Positions 8,216 through 17,362 of a stretch of DNA of 64,000 nucleotides are shown piece by piece. Under the pieces are notes generated by a model, which was not told where the DNA came from, did not search any database, and was given only the letters and a program-made list of their open reading frames with translations. Each line of letters begins with the position of its first letter. The first letter of the stretch is position 1. The translations under genes were made by a program, and so were the position numbers. The stretch spans positions 2,418,001-2,482,000 of the forward strand of contig NZ_CP144913.1 of assembly GCF_037198315.1 (NCBI RefSeq), given 5' to 3'. The stretch comes from Janibacter sp. A1S7. Lineage in GTDB: Bacteria > Actinomycetota > Actinomycetes > Actinomycetales > Dermatophilaceae.

Positions 8216-9058
8216 TCACCCGCGTCGCGCCTGCTGCTTGCGCATCTTCTTCTGCACCCGGCGGCCGTGGGAGACCATGAAGGGCACGGCAGCCAGCCCG
8301 AACCCCGGGAACGCGTCACCGAGGCGCACGAGCGCACCGCGCCACGCGGGGACGGCGGTGACCAGTCGGGGCCGGTCCAGCACGTGCTCGATGGCCTCGA
8401 CGACGTCCTCGGGCTGCAGCAGCGTGCCGGAGAAGGACAGCGCCGCGCCCGGGTCGTCGAGCTTGTCGTGCAGCATCGGCGTCCAGATGCCGTCGGGGCA
8501 GATGCAGGAGATGTCGATGTCCTCGATCCCGGCAGCGCGCAGATCGGCCATGGCGCTCAGGCTGAAGCCCATGACCGCGTGCTTCGAGGCCGCGTAGACC
8601 CCCTCCCCCGGGACGGCGGTGATCCCCGCGAGCGAGGCGATGTTGACGATGTGTCCACCACCGGTGCCACGCATGGCGTCGATCGCGGCGAGGGTGCCGG
8701 TGATCGCGCCCAGGGCATTGACCTCCAGGGTGAGTCGACGCGTGGCGTCATCGTGCTCCCAGACCGGGCCGGTGAAGAGCACCCCGGCGTTGTTGACCCA
8801 CAGGTCGAGCCGGCCGGCCAGCTCCACGACCCGGTCGCGGGCGGCCCGCACGGCGGCCTCATCGCGCACGTCCACGGCGAAGGGGTGCGCCCGGTCGCCG
8901 AGATCGGCCGCGGCTCCCTTCGCGGCCGACTCGTCGACGTCGGTGACCAGGACGGTGTATCCGCGCGCGATCAGCAGCGCCGCGACCTGCCGGCCCAGCC
9001 CTCCGGCCGCACCGGTGACGACGGCACCGGCGGGGCTCGGGTGCGGTGCGGTGCTCAT
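8216..9058 (-). CDS. short-chain dehydrogenase/reductase
   Basis: A 280-residue SDR. The Rossmann glycine motif TGAAGGLG is near residue 17, the NNAG motif (NNAGVLF) near 93 and the catalytic YAASKHAV (Tyr-x-x-x-Lys) near 160, preceded by the active serine in NIASLAG. The acidic residue after beta-2 (VTDVDES) suggests an NAD preference. The start ATG at 9058 overlaps the stop of the preceding metallo-beta-lactamase-fold gene as ATGA, so translation is likely coupled. A basic tail (RRVQKKMRKQQARRG) ends the protein. The substrate is unknown; the linked MBL protein and AraC regulator suggest a small inducible catabolic or detoxification unit. Confidence 0.88.
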   Translation of the reverse strand: MSTAPHPSPAGAVVTGAAGGLGRQVAALLIARGYTVLVTDVDESAAKGAAADLGDRAHPFAVDVRDEAAVRAARDRVVELAGRLDLWVNNAGVLFTGPVWEHDDATRRLTLEVNALGAITGTLAAIDAMRGTGGGHIVNIASLAGITAVPGEGVYAASKHAVMGFSLSAMADLRAAGIEDIDISCICPDGIWTPMLHDKLDDPGAALSFSGTLLQPEDVVEAIEHVLDRPRLVTAVPAWRGALVRLGDAFPGFGLAAVPFMVSHGRRVQKKMRKQQARRG

Positions 9059-10197
9059 CGGCGGCCCGGCGTGATGGTGCCGTACTCGATGCCACCGTGG
9101 TGGTGCGTCGGTACGACGGGCCAGAAGCGCTTCCACGGCGCGAGCTCGCTCGAGGGCAGGATCTGCAGCCAGCGCGGGTCGTCCCTGGACGGATCCGCGA
9201 GGGTCTTCTCCTTGATCATCGAGTCGTACTGGTCGAGCGAGTCCTCGAGCGTGTTGCCGTTCGGGCAGACCTCACGGCCGTACTGGCGGTGGTAGAGGCC
9301 CACCCCGGGGATCCTGGACAGCTCCGGCTGCCAGTTGTCCAGGGCGATCCCGTTCTCCGAGGAGACCCACACGCCGTCGGGGGTGTTGACGACGAGCGAG
9401 TGGTTGCCGTCGGTGTGACCGGGTGTCCACAGCAGCGCGATACCGGGCCCGAGCTCGATGTCCCCCTCGAAGGTGGCGAACTTGTCCATGTCCACACCGT
9501 CGAGGCCGTCCTCGACGTACCAGGCCCACTGCATCGGGTGCAGCGACTGCAGGGTGGCCAGCTCGCGGGTGTTCACCAGCATCTTCGCGTCCCCGAAGAT
9601 CGGCTCACGGGTCCTGCTCTCGCCCGGCACGGGCGTGGAGGAGCCGAGGATCATCCGCGGGTCCTGCACGTGCAGGTGGTCGAAGGCACAGAAGTCGATG
9701 TCCCGGGCGGTCAGGCCGACCGTGGCCAGGACGTCCTGGGGCTCGTTGTAGTAGTTGACGATGACCTTCTCGCCCAGGTGGGCACCGGGGATCCTGCTCA
9801 TCAGCGCCACCAGCTTGCTGAAGAACGGCGCCTCGGCCGAACCGTCGGGAACGGTCGGCTCGAAGACCAGGGTGCGCGCCCGCCCGTCCCAGTCCTCGTA
9901 CTGCACGACGAGCATCCGGTTGATGATCGGGATGAGCGGCGAGTGCGGGACGGACACGGCCGTGTGGAAGCCGAATTTCACCGGGTAGGGCGCGGAGGCG
10001 ATGTCCAAGGACTTCACCGCACTGACCTGGCCCTGGCCGGTGAACCGGGTCTTGTACTCGCGCGCGGCGGAGCGCACGGCCTCGAGCCGGTCGCCGCGCG
10101 GCCACACGTCGTGCACGCCCTCGAACTCCGGGATCGAGCGGGCCCCGATCGCTGCGAGTCTGTCCTCCAGCGACTGGTCGTGCGCCTGGGTCGTCAT
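9055..10197 (-). CDS. metallo-beta-lactamase-fold protein
   Basis: A 380-residue protein. Metal-ligand-like motifs are CAFDHLHVQDP (in place of the usual HxHxDH), TPGHTDGNHSL for the third ligand, and a C-terminal PTHHHGGIEYG. The first motif keeps the two histidines but lacks the DH pair, so metal content may differ from classical hydrolases. It is longer than simple MBL hydrolases, with an N-terminal region of about 150 residues that I do not recognise. The start at 10197 (MTTQAHDQSLE) follows an AGGAGG-like sequence; the open frame extends upstream without support. Operon partner of the SDR by ATGA overlap. Substrate unknown. Confidence 0.75.
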   Translation of the reverse strand: MTTQAHDQSLEDRLAAIGARSIPEFEGVHDVWPRGDRLEAVRSAAREYKTRFTGQGQVSAVKSLDIASAPYPVKFGFHTAVSVPHSPLIPIINRMLVVQYEDWDGRARTLVFEPTVPDGSAEAPFFSKLVALMSRIPGAHLGEKVIVNYYNEPQDVLATVGLTARDIDFCAFDHLHVQDPRMILGSSTPVPGESRTREPIFGDAKMLVNTRELATLQSLHPMQWAWYVEDGLDGVDMDKFATFEGDIELGPGIALLWTPGHTDGNHSLVVNTPDGVWVSSENGIALDNWQPELSRIPGVGLYHRQYGREVCPNGNTLEDSLDQYDSMIKEKTLADPSRDDPRWLQILPSSELAPWKRFWPVVPTHHHGGIEYGTITPGRR

Positions 10198-10271
10198 GGT
10201 GCGGTCCTCCTGTGGTGCGGGCACGGTTCCTCGGTCCCACTCTGACCCACGAGACCCGACCCGTACGTGAC

Positions 10272-11324
10272 TCAGGACGACAGATTGCCGGATTCGCCCT
10301 GCCTCAGGCTCCGTGGGCTCGCGCCGAACCATCTGCGGACCGCCCGGCTCAGCGCGCTCTGCTCGCTGAAGCCGAGCATCGCCGCCACCTGCGCGACGGG
10401 GATGTCCGTCGTCGTGAGGTACCGCTCGGCTGCCGAGCGGCGCACGTCGTCCAGGACGAGGTCGAAACTCGTCCCCTCTGCCGCCAATCGCCGCTGCAGC
10501 GTTCGTGGGTGCACGGACAGCAGTCGCGCGACCTGCGGGAGCGACGGGGAAACCGTGCCGAGCCCGTCGGACAGGGCCCCACGGACCCGGACCGCCGTCG
10601 ATCCGTGCGGGCTGGTGTAGTTCGCCGACAGGTGCGCCAGGGCGACCTCGCGGATCGACTCGTCGGCCGCGGAGAACCTCGCGTCCAGGACGCGCCGGTC
10701 GAGGCGGAGGGCGGCCACCGGTGCGTGGAAGCGGGTCGGCACGCCGAAGACCTCGGCGTAGTGCTCGATCGGCGAGATGGGCGCGTGCGGCACCTCGATC
10801 GACCGCAGGCCATCGATCCCGCCGAGCATGGCTGCGCAGATCCGTCGGAGCAGGGTGAGGCCGAGCTCCATGGCCTGGGGCGAGTACGGCGACTCCCTCA
10901 GGTCCTTGCGGTAGGTCACGGCGACGACACCGGTGGCCGCACGGGGATCGGCTTCGACGCCGATCCGCAGCGCCGGGCTGTGCACGAACATGAACCGCGT
11001 GGCGAACTCCAGAGCCTCGGCGACCGTCGAGGAGGACTCGATCGCCAGGGCCAGCGGGCCGAGGATGCCCAGATCCTGCCGCTGTGCCAGGCGCAGCCCG
11101 AGGTCCGGGCAGGCCAGCTCCTCGGCTGCGGTGTCGAGCATGAGGTCGTGGGCCGTGATCGAGATCAGTCCGTCGTCGTCATCGAGGACGGACTGCGGGA
11201 TGCGGAACCGAGCGAGCAGGCGAAGGGGGTCCCCGCCCAGCTCCTCGACCAGCGGCACGAACCCGCGCAGGCTGGCGGCACGGATCAGTGCCGTGTCACC
11301 GGCGGCCGCTGCACGAGGCTTCAT
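10272..11324 (-). CDS. AraC family transcriptional regulator
   Basis: A 350-residue regulator with a long N-terminal ligand domain of the Arabinose_bd type (QtrG/OruR-like; LDTAAEELACPDLGLRLAQ is typical) and two C-terminal helix-turn-helix motifs: LPQVARLLSVHPRTLQRRL near residue 270 and VAQVAAMLGFSEQSALSRAV near 315. The start at 11324 (MKPRAAAAGD) gives the family's standard length; the longer open frame overlaps the MoxR gene and is spurious. It is transcribed towards the MBL-SDR pair and lies 74 bases upstream of it in the same direction, so it could be co-transcribed with or control those genes. The inducer is unknown. Confidence 0.88.
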   Translation of the reverse strand: MKPRAAAAGDTALIRAASLRGFVPLVEELGGDPLRLLARFRIPQSVLDDDDGLISITAHDLMLDTAAEELACPDLGLRLAQRQDLGILGPLALAIESSSTVAEALEFATRFMFVHSPALRIGVEADPRAATGVVAVTYRKDLRESPYSPQAMELGLTLLRRICAAMLGGIDGLRSIEVPHAPISPIEHYAEVFGVPTRFHAPVAALRLDRRVLDARFSAADESIREVALAHLSANYTSPHGSTAVRVRGALSDGLGTVSPSLPQVARLLSVHPRTLQRRLAAEGTSFDLVLDDVRRSAAERYLTTTDIPVAQVAAMLGFSEQSALSRAVRRWFGASPRSLRQGESGNLSS

Positions 11325-11435
11325 GCCCGCCAGTGTGCCCCTGCCCTCCCTTCGTCCCCGGCAGCCGGTGAGGTGCGGCCGGCGGCACACCCTGTGCGTA
11401 CGAGGCCTGCCTGGCCGTCGGGCAGACTGGCGCCC

Positions 11436-12344
11436 ATGACCCACACCCCCCGCTTCGCCTCCGTCGACGACGTCCGGGAGCGCCTGGCCGACCACGGCTA
11501 CCTCGCCTCCGACGCGATCGCGACGACGGTCTACCTCGCGGACCAGCTGGGCAAGCCGCTGCTCGTCGAGGGCCCGGCAGGCGTCGGCAAGACCGCCCTC
11601 TCTGCGGCGGTGGCGTCCGCGACCGCGGGTGAGCTCGTCCGCCTGCAGTGCTACGAGGGCGTCGACGAGGCTCGCGCGCTCTACGAGTGGAACCACGCCA
11701 AGCAGCTGTTGCGGATCACCGCCGCCGGCGCCCATCACGACGCGAAGGGGGCGGACGAGGCCGACTGGTCCTCGGTCAAGGAGGACATCTTCACCGACGA
11801 GTTCCTCCTGGCCCGACCGCTGCTGACCGCCATCCGCAACGAGCACCGCACGGTGCTGCTCATCGACGAGCTGGACAAGGCGGACGTCGAGATCGAGGGG
11901 CTGCTGCTCGAGGTCCTCTCCGACTTCCAGGTGACCGTGCCCGAGCTCGGCACGATCCGGGCGCGGCAGACCCCCTTCGTCGTGCTCACCTCGAATGCCA
12001 CCCGGGAGCTGTCCGAGGCGTTGCGGCGCCGCTGCCTCTACCTGTACATCGACTACCCGCCGGCCGATCTCGAGCGGCAGATCGTCGCGCTCACCGTGCC
12101 CGACCTCGACAAGGCACTCACCGACTCGATCGTCCGGCTCGTCGGCGCCCTGCGGGAGATGCGGCTGCGCAAGTCCCCCTCCGTCGCCGAGACGATCGAC
12201 TGGGCGCGCACCCTGCTCAGCCTCGGGGCGGCCGGTGACCTCGACCCGGGGCTGGTCCGCGCCACCCTGGGCGTCGTCCTGAAGCACCAGGAGGACATCG
12301 ACCTGGCCGCGGAGAAGCTGGACCTCGCCGGTGTCCTCACCTGA
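11436..12344 (+). CDS. MoxR-type AAA ATPase
   Basis: A 302-residue AAA+ ATPase. Walker A is GPAGVGKT (residues 46-53), Walker B is VLLIDELDKAD, and sensor 1 is LTSNATRELSEALRRRC with the arginine finger. The C-terminal lid domain has the ALREMRLRKSPSVAETIDWA segment seen in CoxD/MoxR proteins. The downstream VWA gene starts (GTG 12331) before this one stops, an overlap of 14 bases, the standard MoxR-VWA (CoxD-CoxE) arrangement. Such pairs act as chaperones inserting metals or cofactors into partner enzymes; no partner enzyme such as CO dehydrogenase lies adjacent here. The ATG at 11436 is preferred; the frame upstream is only open by chance. Confidence 0.92.
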   Translation: MTHTPRFASVDDVRERLADHGYLASDAIATTVYLADQLGKPLLVEGPAGVGKTALSAAVASATAGELVRLQCYEGVDEARALYEWNHAKQLLRITAAGAHHDAKGADEADWSSVKEDIFTDEFLLARPLLTAIRNEHRTVLLIDELDKADVEIEGLLLEVLSDFQVTVPELGTIRARQTPFVVLTSNATRELSEALRRRCLYLYIDYPPADLERQIVALTVPDLDKALTDSIVRLVGALREMRLRKSPSVAETIDWARTLLSLGAAGDLDPGLVRATLGVVLKHQEDIDLAAEKLDLAGVLT

Positions 12345-13803
12345 TCCACTCGGCGCGCGGCTGGTCGACCTCGGCCGGTCGCTGCGCCGGCACGGGGTGA
12401 AGGTCGGCACCTCGGAGATCACCGATGCGGCGGCGGCTGCCCGCGTGCTCGGCCTGGCGGATCGCGAGCGGCTGCGTGCCGGGGCTGCGGCGGCGATGAT
12501 GCGCCGCTCGTCCGACCGCGAGCTGTTCGACCAGCTCTTCGACATCCACTTCCCGGCCGCCGTGGGCGCCCGCACCGGCGAGGACGAGGCCCCGGAGGCG
12601 ACGGACGCTGCCGGGGCCCGCGAGCGCGCCGCCGCCATCCGCGAGGACCTCGTCGAGGCGCTGGCCCGCGCCGACGACGAGGAGCTGGACCGGTTGGCCG
12701 CACGGGCGCTGGCCGAGCTCGGACGACTGTCCAACGAGGCGAGCACGGGCGGGTGGTCGGCACACCAGGCGATCGAGCGGCTTGCCCCGCAGACCGCGGT
12801 CGCCGCCGCCCTGCAGCGGGCCCGGGACGCCGGCGACGTCACCGGCGGATCCGGTGAGGGCTCGGGTGGCTCCGGGCAGGGCTCGGGCGGTGCCTCCGGC
12901 GGCGCCGGGGGCGAAGGGGGCCCACGCTTCAGTGACCGCTACGACCGGGATGAGATCCGCAGCCGGGTCGGTCACTTCCGTCGCAGGATCGAGACCGAGG
13001 CCGCCCGGCGCAATGCCGAGGTCCGCGGACGTGACCGGATCTCCCGCTACGGGGTACGGGACCCGTTGGAGCGCAAGGACTTCCTGCTCACCGGCACCAC
13101 GGAGGCGGCCGAGCTGCAGGCCGCGATCGGGCCCCTCTCGCGCAAGCTCGCGGCCAAGCTCGCCGCACGGCAGCGTCGGCACTCCCGCGGGGCCATCGAC
13201 ATCCGACGCACGCTGCGGGCGGCGATGTCCACCGGCGGTGTCCCCATCCGCCCGGCCCACCGTCGTCGTCACCGCAGTCGCGCGGAGATCGTCCTGCTCT
13301 GCGACATGTCCGGGTCGGTCGCGGGGTTCTCCCGGTTCACGATGCTGCTGCTGCAGTCCCTGGCCGGTGTCTTCCGCCGCGTGCGCTTCATCGGCTTCAT
13401 CAACACCTGCGACGACATCACCGAGCTGGTGCGCGACAGCCGCGTCGGCGAGGACATCCGCGAGCGGGTCTCGCGCGAGGCGACGATGACGCGATGGCAC
13501 GGCTCGAGCGACTACGGCGCCGCCTTCGAGGACGCCGTCAGGAACCACATCGACGCCATCGGGCCGCGCTCGACCCTGCTGGTCCTCGGTGACGCCCGCA
13601 CCAACGGCACCGACCCGCAGGTGGACGCGTTGCGCGAGCTCGTCACCCGCGCGAAGCACGCCGTCTGGCTCAACCCCGAGCCGGTGGGCCAGTGGGACAC
13701 CGGCGACTCCGTGGCCGGTCGCTACGCGCAGGTCGTCGACATGCACGAGGTGCGCAACATCGACCAGCTGCGGCAGTTCGTCTCCCGCCTGCCGGTCACC
13801 TGA
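12331..13803 (+). CDS. CoxE-like von Willebrand factor A domain protein
   Basis: A 490-residue protein with an N-terminal helical domain (about 1-160), a flexible glycine/serine linker (residues 170-195, repeated GSG units), a middle region that interacts with nucleic-acid-like or ATPase partners in homologues, and a C-terminal VWA domain. The MIDAS motif DMSGS is at about residue 326 (LLCDMSGSVAG), with a threonine and aspartate contributed later. It starts with GTG inside the 3' end of the MoxR gene, so the two are translationally coupled. Known CoxE-like proteins work with their MoxR ATPase in enzyme maturation. The client of this pair is not evident. Confidence 0.88.
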   Translation: MSSPDPLGARLVDLGRSLRRHGVKVGTSEITDAAAAARVLGLADRERLRAGAAAAMMRRSSDRELFDQLFDIHFPAAVGARTGEDEAPEATDAAGARERAAAIREDLVEALARADDEELDRLAARALAELGRLSNEASTGGWSAHQAIERLAPQTAVAAALQRARDAGDVTGGSGEGSGGSGQGSGGASGGAGGEGGPRFSDRYDRDEIRSRVGHFRRRIETEAARRNAEVRGRDRISRYGVRDPLERKDFLLTGTTEAAELQAAIGPLSRKLAAKLAARQRRHSRGAIDIRRTLRAAMSTGGVPIRPAHRRRHRSRAEIVLLCDMSGSVAGFSRFTMLLLQSLAGVFRRVRFIGFINTCDDITELVRDSRVGEDIRERVSREATMTRWHGSSDYGAAFEDAVRNHIDAIGPRSTLLVLGDARTNGTDPQVDALRELVTRAKHAVWLNPEPVGQWDTGDSVAGRYAQVVDMHEVRNIDQLRQFVSRLPVT

Positions 13804-13818
13804 GCGGCGCACCCCTTC

Positions 13819-13946
13819 GCCCCTCCCCTCCACAACGGCCCCTCGCAACGAAGTGCTGCTGGCTCGAGTTCGTTGACCCAGCACCAGCTCGTGGTGCTGC
13901 TGGCCATACGAGGTGCAGCCAGCAGCACTTCGTAGGGGGAGGGGCG
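13819..13946. repeat. nested inverted-repeat element, about 128 bases
   Basis: Three concentric dyads are visible: an outer G/C-rich pair (GCCCCTCCCCT-like, about 13820-13830, with AGGGGGAGGGGC near 13935-13946), a perfect 16-base pair ACGAAGTGCTGCTGGC (13848-13863) with its complement (13918-13933), and an inner 8-base hairpin CAGCACCA/TGGTGCTG (13879-13886 and 13892-13899). The word GTGCTGCTGGC occurs in both the left arm and the inner segment. It lies between the VWA gene and the response regulator. It could be a terminator, a REP/BIME-like repeat or a small transposable remnant. Confidence 0.7.
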
Positions 13947-14011
13947 CGCTGGGTTGCCGATCTGCAGAGGAACTCCAGATGTCATCCCGGCGACCTCCCG
14001 GTCGGCGTCCA

Positions 14012-14017
14012 TAGCCT
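14012..14017 (+). promoter_or_regulatory. -10 hexamer of a likely leaderless promoter
   Basis: TAGCCT ends 6 bases before the response regulator's ATG, so transcription would begin at or next to the start codon. No clear Shine-Dalgarno sequence lies between. Confidence 0.45.
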
Positions 14018-14023
14018 GAGTGC

Positions 14024-14716
14024 ATGACCGACACCGCACCCGCCCGCCTGCTCGTCGTCGAGGACGACCCGACGATCAACCAGGCGCTGGCCGACCGCTT
14101 CGCGGCCGAGGGCTTCACCGTGGACCGGGCCGGCGACGGGCCGGGGGCGGTGGCCGCCTTCGAGCAGCAATCCCCCGACCTGGTGGTCCTGGACCTGATG
14201 CTCCCCGGTTTCGACGGCCTCGAGGTCTGCCGACGCATCCAGGCGAAACGGCCGGTGCCGGTCCTGATGCTCACCGCCCGCGACGAGGAGAGCGACGTCC
14301 TCGTCGGCCTCGGTGTCGGGGCCGACGACTACCTGACCAAGCCCTTCCGGATGCGCGAGGTCGTCGCCCGGGTACGAGCACTGTTGCGCCGGGTGGAGCG
14401 CGCTGCCGAGCTCCAGCGGGACACCGGCGCACTCGAGCACGACGGGTTGACCCTGGACGGACGCACCCGCCGGTGCACGGTCGGCGGGGAGCCGGTCCAC
14501 CTGACCCCCACCGAGTTCGACGTCCTCGTCCTGCTCGCCCGCGAGCCGGGCGTCGTGCTTCATCGTGAGCACCTCGCGACCGCGCTCTGGGGCTGGGACG
14601 ACTCCAGCCGCACCCTCGACACCCACGTGAAGTCCCTGCGCACCAAGGTCGGGCACCAGCGCATCCGCACCGTCCACGGCGTCGGCTATGCGCTCGACGA
14701 CGGGGCCGAACGATGA
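14024..14716 (+). CDS. OmpR-family response regulator
   Basis: A 230-residue two-component regulator. The receiver domain (about 6-118) shows the acidic pair EDD, the phosphorylated aspartate in VVLDLMLPGFDG (about residue 52), the TAR motif and KPF lysine. The C-terminal winged helix (about 130-228) has the OmpR/PhoB DNA-binding features, including LTPTEFDVLVLLA and the TLDTHVKSLRTKVG recognition segment. Its stop overlaps the start of the histidine kinase-DUF4173 gene as ATGA, so the two form a signalling pair. The regulated genes are unknown. Confidence 0.95.
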   Translation: MTDTAPARLLVVEDDPTINQALADRFAAEGFTVDRAGDGPGAVAAFEQQSPDLVVLDLMLPGFDGLEVCRRIQAKRPVPVLMLTARDEESDVLVGLGVGADDYLTKPFRMREVVARVRALLRRVERAAELQRDTGALEHDGLTLDGRTRRCTVGGEPVHLTPTEFDVLVLLAREPGVVLHREHLATALWGWDDSSRTLDTHVKSLRTKVGHQRIRTVHGVGYALDDGAER

Positions 14717-17286
14717 GTCGCACCGAGCCCCTCGTCGGTCTGTCCTCCATCCGCACCCGTCTGGCGGTCCTGGTCGGGGTGAGCGTGCTCGTCGCCGCGG
14801 TCGTCGGCGCCGTCGGTACCGACGCCGGGGTCCCCCTCGGGTTGGCGCTGCCCGCGACGATCGCCCTCGCCCTCGTGATCACCCGGTGGCTCGCGACCGG
14901 GATGACCACCCCCCTTCGGCAGATGACCGAGGCCGCCGACCGGATGGCTCGCGGTGACTACGGCGCCCGGATCACCACGAGCGGCCGGGACGAGGTCGGC
15001 GCGCTGGCGCGGGCCTTCGCCACGATGGCCCGGGACCTCGAGGAGGGCGAGGAGCGTCGGCGCCAGCTCGTCGCGACCGTCGCCCACGAGCTGCGCACGC
15101 CGTTGAGCGCCCAGCGCGCCCTCCTGGAGAACCTCGTCGACGGGGTCACCGCCCCCAGCGACGCCACGCTCGGCAGCGCCCTCGCCCAGTCCGAACGCCT
15201 CAGCTCCCTCGTCGCCGACCTGCTCGACCTCTCCCGCCCCGATGGCGGTGTCCCGCTCAACCCCAGCCGCGTCCTGGTCGCCGACCTCCTGACGTCCGCG
15301 CTCGACGAAGCCTCCCTCCAGGGTCGCGAGGTCACCCTGGTCACCGACGTCGAGCCGCCCGACCTCACCATCACCGGTGACCGGGCCCGCCTGGCGCAGG
15401 TCACCGCCAACCTCTTGGACAACGCCGTGCGCCACAGCCCCACCGGTGGGACCGTCACCGTGACCGCCCGGCGCTGCGACGACCAGTGGTCGCTCACCGT
15501 CACCGACGAGGGGCCAGGGTTGTCCCCGGAGCGTGCCGAGCGCCTTTTCCACCGCTTCGGTCAGGGAGCGGACGAAGGGGGTGGCACCGGCCTGGGTCTG
15601 GCGATCGTCGCGTGGGTCGCCGACCTGCACGGCGGTGGTGTCCAAGCGCTCGCTCCCGGCGACGCCGGGGCGAGGATGCGCATGACGCTGCCGATCGCTC
15701 CTCCCGCACCGGGCGACTCCGGGTCGTGGCCGCTCGCCTCGGCACGTGAGGTCGTTCCCTCTTCGCCCACCACCAGGTCCGCACCGGAGGAACAGATGAC
15801 CCCCTCGACGGCGCCAACCACCACGACGACCACGGCTGCACCCCCTTCGACGGGGCTTGCGCGGTGGTGGCCGGAGCGGATCACCACACCCCGGCCGGAC
15901 CTGCTGCTCGCCGCTCTCGGCGTCGGGATCGTCGCAGCGATCCTGCTGCCGGACCATGCGATCGGACTCGGGATGCTGGTCGTGCTCTCCTGCGGCGGGC
16001 TGGCCATCTGGCTCGCCTCACCCCGCCGGTCGGCCCGCTGGTCATGGTTCGCCGCAGCACTGTCGCTGCCGCTCGCCGCGACGACGGTGCTGCGTGACAA
16101 CCCGGGCTTCACCTTCCTCGCCGTCGCGGTGGCCGGGGTCCTCGCGGCGACCTCCTGCACGGATGCCCGCACCGTCCCCGGCATCGTCGCCGCCGTCGCG
16201 GCGTGGCCGTTCTCGGCGCTGCGCGGTCTCCCCCTGCTCGACCGGACCATCAAGGCACTCGCCCGACGAGGGAAGACCTGGTCGGTGCTGCGGACCGCCG
16301 CCGTCAGCCTCGTGCTGCTCCTCGTCTTCGGAGGGCTGCTCGCCTCCGCCGATGCCGTCCTCGGGTCGTGGGCGTCCGCGCTCGTGCCACAGCCGAGCGA
16401 GATGATCGTCTTCCGGGCATTCACCCTCGTCTTCTTCACCGGTATCACCCTCAGCGGGCTGTACCTGGCCATCAACCCGCCCCGGGTCCACCAGGTGCGA
16501 GGGGGCACGGCACGGATCCCGATGTGGGAGTGGGCGGTCCCCCTGGGCGTCGTCATCGCGGTCTTCGTCGCCTTCATCGCGGCGCAGGCGGCTGCGATGT
16601 TCGGCGGGCACGAGTACGTCCTGCGCACCACCGGGCTCACCTACGCCGAGTCCGCGCGCGAGGGCTTCGGGCAGCTGACGGTCGCCACCGCCCTGGTGCT
16701 GCTGCTCATCGCCGGCGTGCGCGCCTGGGGTCGGGCCGACACCGTGCGCGACCGCCGGGTGATGACGGCGACGAGCGCGGCCCTGTGTGTGCTCACCCTC
16801 GTCGTCGTCGCCTCGGCGCTGCGCCGGATGGCGCTGTACCAGGACGCCTTCGGCTACACGGTCCTGCGGGTGAGCGTCGACCTCTTCGAGATCTGGCTCG
16901 GCGCCGTCGTGCTGTCCGTGCTCGTCTCGCTCCTCGCCCCGTCCCGCCGGTGGCTGGGTCGCACGGTGCTCGTCAGCGCGGCCATCGTGACGATCGTGTG
17001 GTCCGTGGGCAACACCAGCGCGTGGGTCGCCGAGCACAACATCGAACGGTGGGAGGCGACCGGGTCCCTGGACGAGTGGTACCTCGCGTCGCTGCCCGAC
17101 GACGCGGTCCCGGCGATCGCCCGGAGCGCCCTGCCCGACGAGACGAAGGCGTGCATCCTGCAGGTGGGCGCCACTGCGACCGACGTCGACGACGGTCTAC
17201 CGGGGTGGAACCTCGCCCGTGAGCGCGCCGCCGACATCCGGGCCGGGTACACCGCGAGCGACTCCTGCACGCTGCGTGGTCGTTGA
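14713..17286 (+). CDS. sensor histidine kinase fused to a DUF4173-type membrane protein
   Basis: One open frame of 857 residues carries two modules. Residues 1-330 form a histidine kinase: two membrane helices, HAMP (about 60-112), phosphoacceptor [14 protein letters not shown] (His about 127) and ATPase boxes [24 protein letters not shown]. After a Thr/Ser/Pro-rich linker (about 340-380) comes a polytopic membrane module of about 450 residues resembling DUF4173/DUF4153 proteins (INPPRVHQ, about 12 helices, soluble tail). At 15786-15796 a GGAGG sequence sits five bases before an in-frame ATG (MTPSTAPT), so the membrane module also has the signals of an independent gene. In another frame a TGA at 15747 would end a stand-alone kinase. 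It may be a true fusion or the result of an indel. Partner of the preceding regulator. Confidence 0.82.
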   Translation: MSRTEPLVGLSSIRTRLAVLVGVSVLVAAVVGAVGTDAGVPLGLALPATIALALVITRWLATGMTTPLRQMTEAADRMARGDYGARITTSGRDEVGALARAFATMARDLEEGEERRRQLVATVAHELRTPLSAQRALLENLVDGVTAPSDATLGSALAQSERLSSLVADLLDLSRPDGGVPLNPSRVLVADLLTSALDEASLQGREVTLVTDVEPPDLTITGDRARLAQVTANLLDNAVRHSPTGGTVTVTARRCDDQWSLTVTDEGPGLSPERAERLFHRFGQGADEGGGTGLGLAIVAWVADLHGGGVQALAPGDAGARMRMTLPIAPPAPGDSGSWPLASAREVVPSSPTTRSAPEEQMTPSTAPTTTTTTAAPPSTGLARWWPERITTPRPDLLLAALGVGIVAAILLPDHAIGLGMLVVLSCGGLAIWLASPRRSARWSWFAAALSLPLAATTVLRDNPGFTFLAVAVAGVLAATSCTDARTVPGIVAAVAAWPFSALRGLPLLDRTIKALARRGKTWSVLRTAAVSLVLLLVFGGLLASADAVLGSWASALVPQPSEMIVFRAFTLVFFTGITLSGLYLAINPPRVHQVRGGTARIPMWEWAVPLGVVIAVFVAFIAAQAAAMFGGHEYVLRTTGLTYAESAREGFGQLTVATALVLLLIAGVRAWGRADTVRDRRVMTATSAALCVLTLVVVASALRRMALYQDAFGYTVLRVSVDLFEIWLGAVVLSVLVSLLAPSRRWLGRTVLVSAAIVTIVWSVGNTSAWVAEHNIERWEATGSLDEWYLASLPDDAVPAIARSALPDETKACILQVGATATDVDDGLPGWNLARERAADIRAGYTASDSCTLRGR

Positions 17287-17349
17287 GCGGTGGCGCCAGC
17301 GGGGCACGGCCACGATGCGGGCCGTGCGTCGCCGCGTCGCCACACGCAG

Positions 17350-17355
17350 TAGTCT
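17350..17355 (+). promoter_or_regulatory. -10 hexamer of a likely leaderless promoter (accA)
   Basis: TAGTCT lies 7 bases before the ATG of the biotin carboxylase gene, with no Shine-Dalgarno sequence between. Confidence 0.45.
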
Positions 17356-17362
17356 GCCGCCC

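Noticed and set aside
11325..12842. Extended AraC frame reaching 12842
   Set aside because: Overlaps the well-supported MoxR and VWA genes; the AraC family begins naturally at 11324.
12841..12920. GSG-type tandem repeat in the VWA protein
   Set aside because: A simple flexible linker coded by G/C-rich triplets; no evidence of a phase-variable or mobile repeat.
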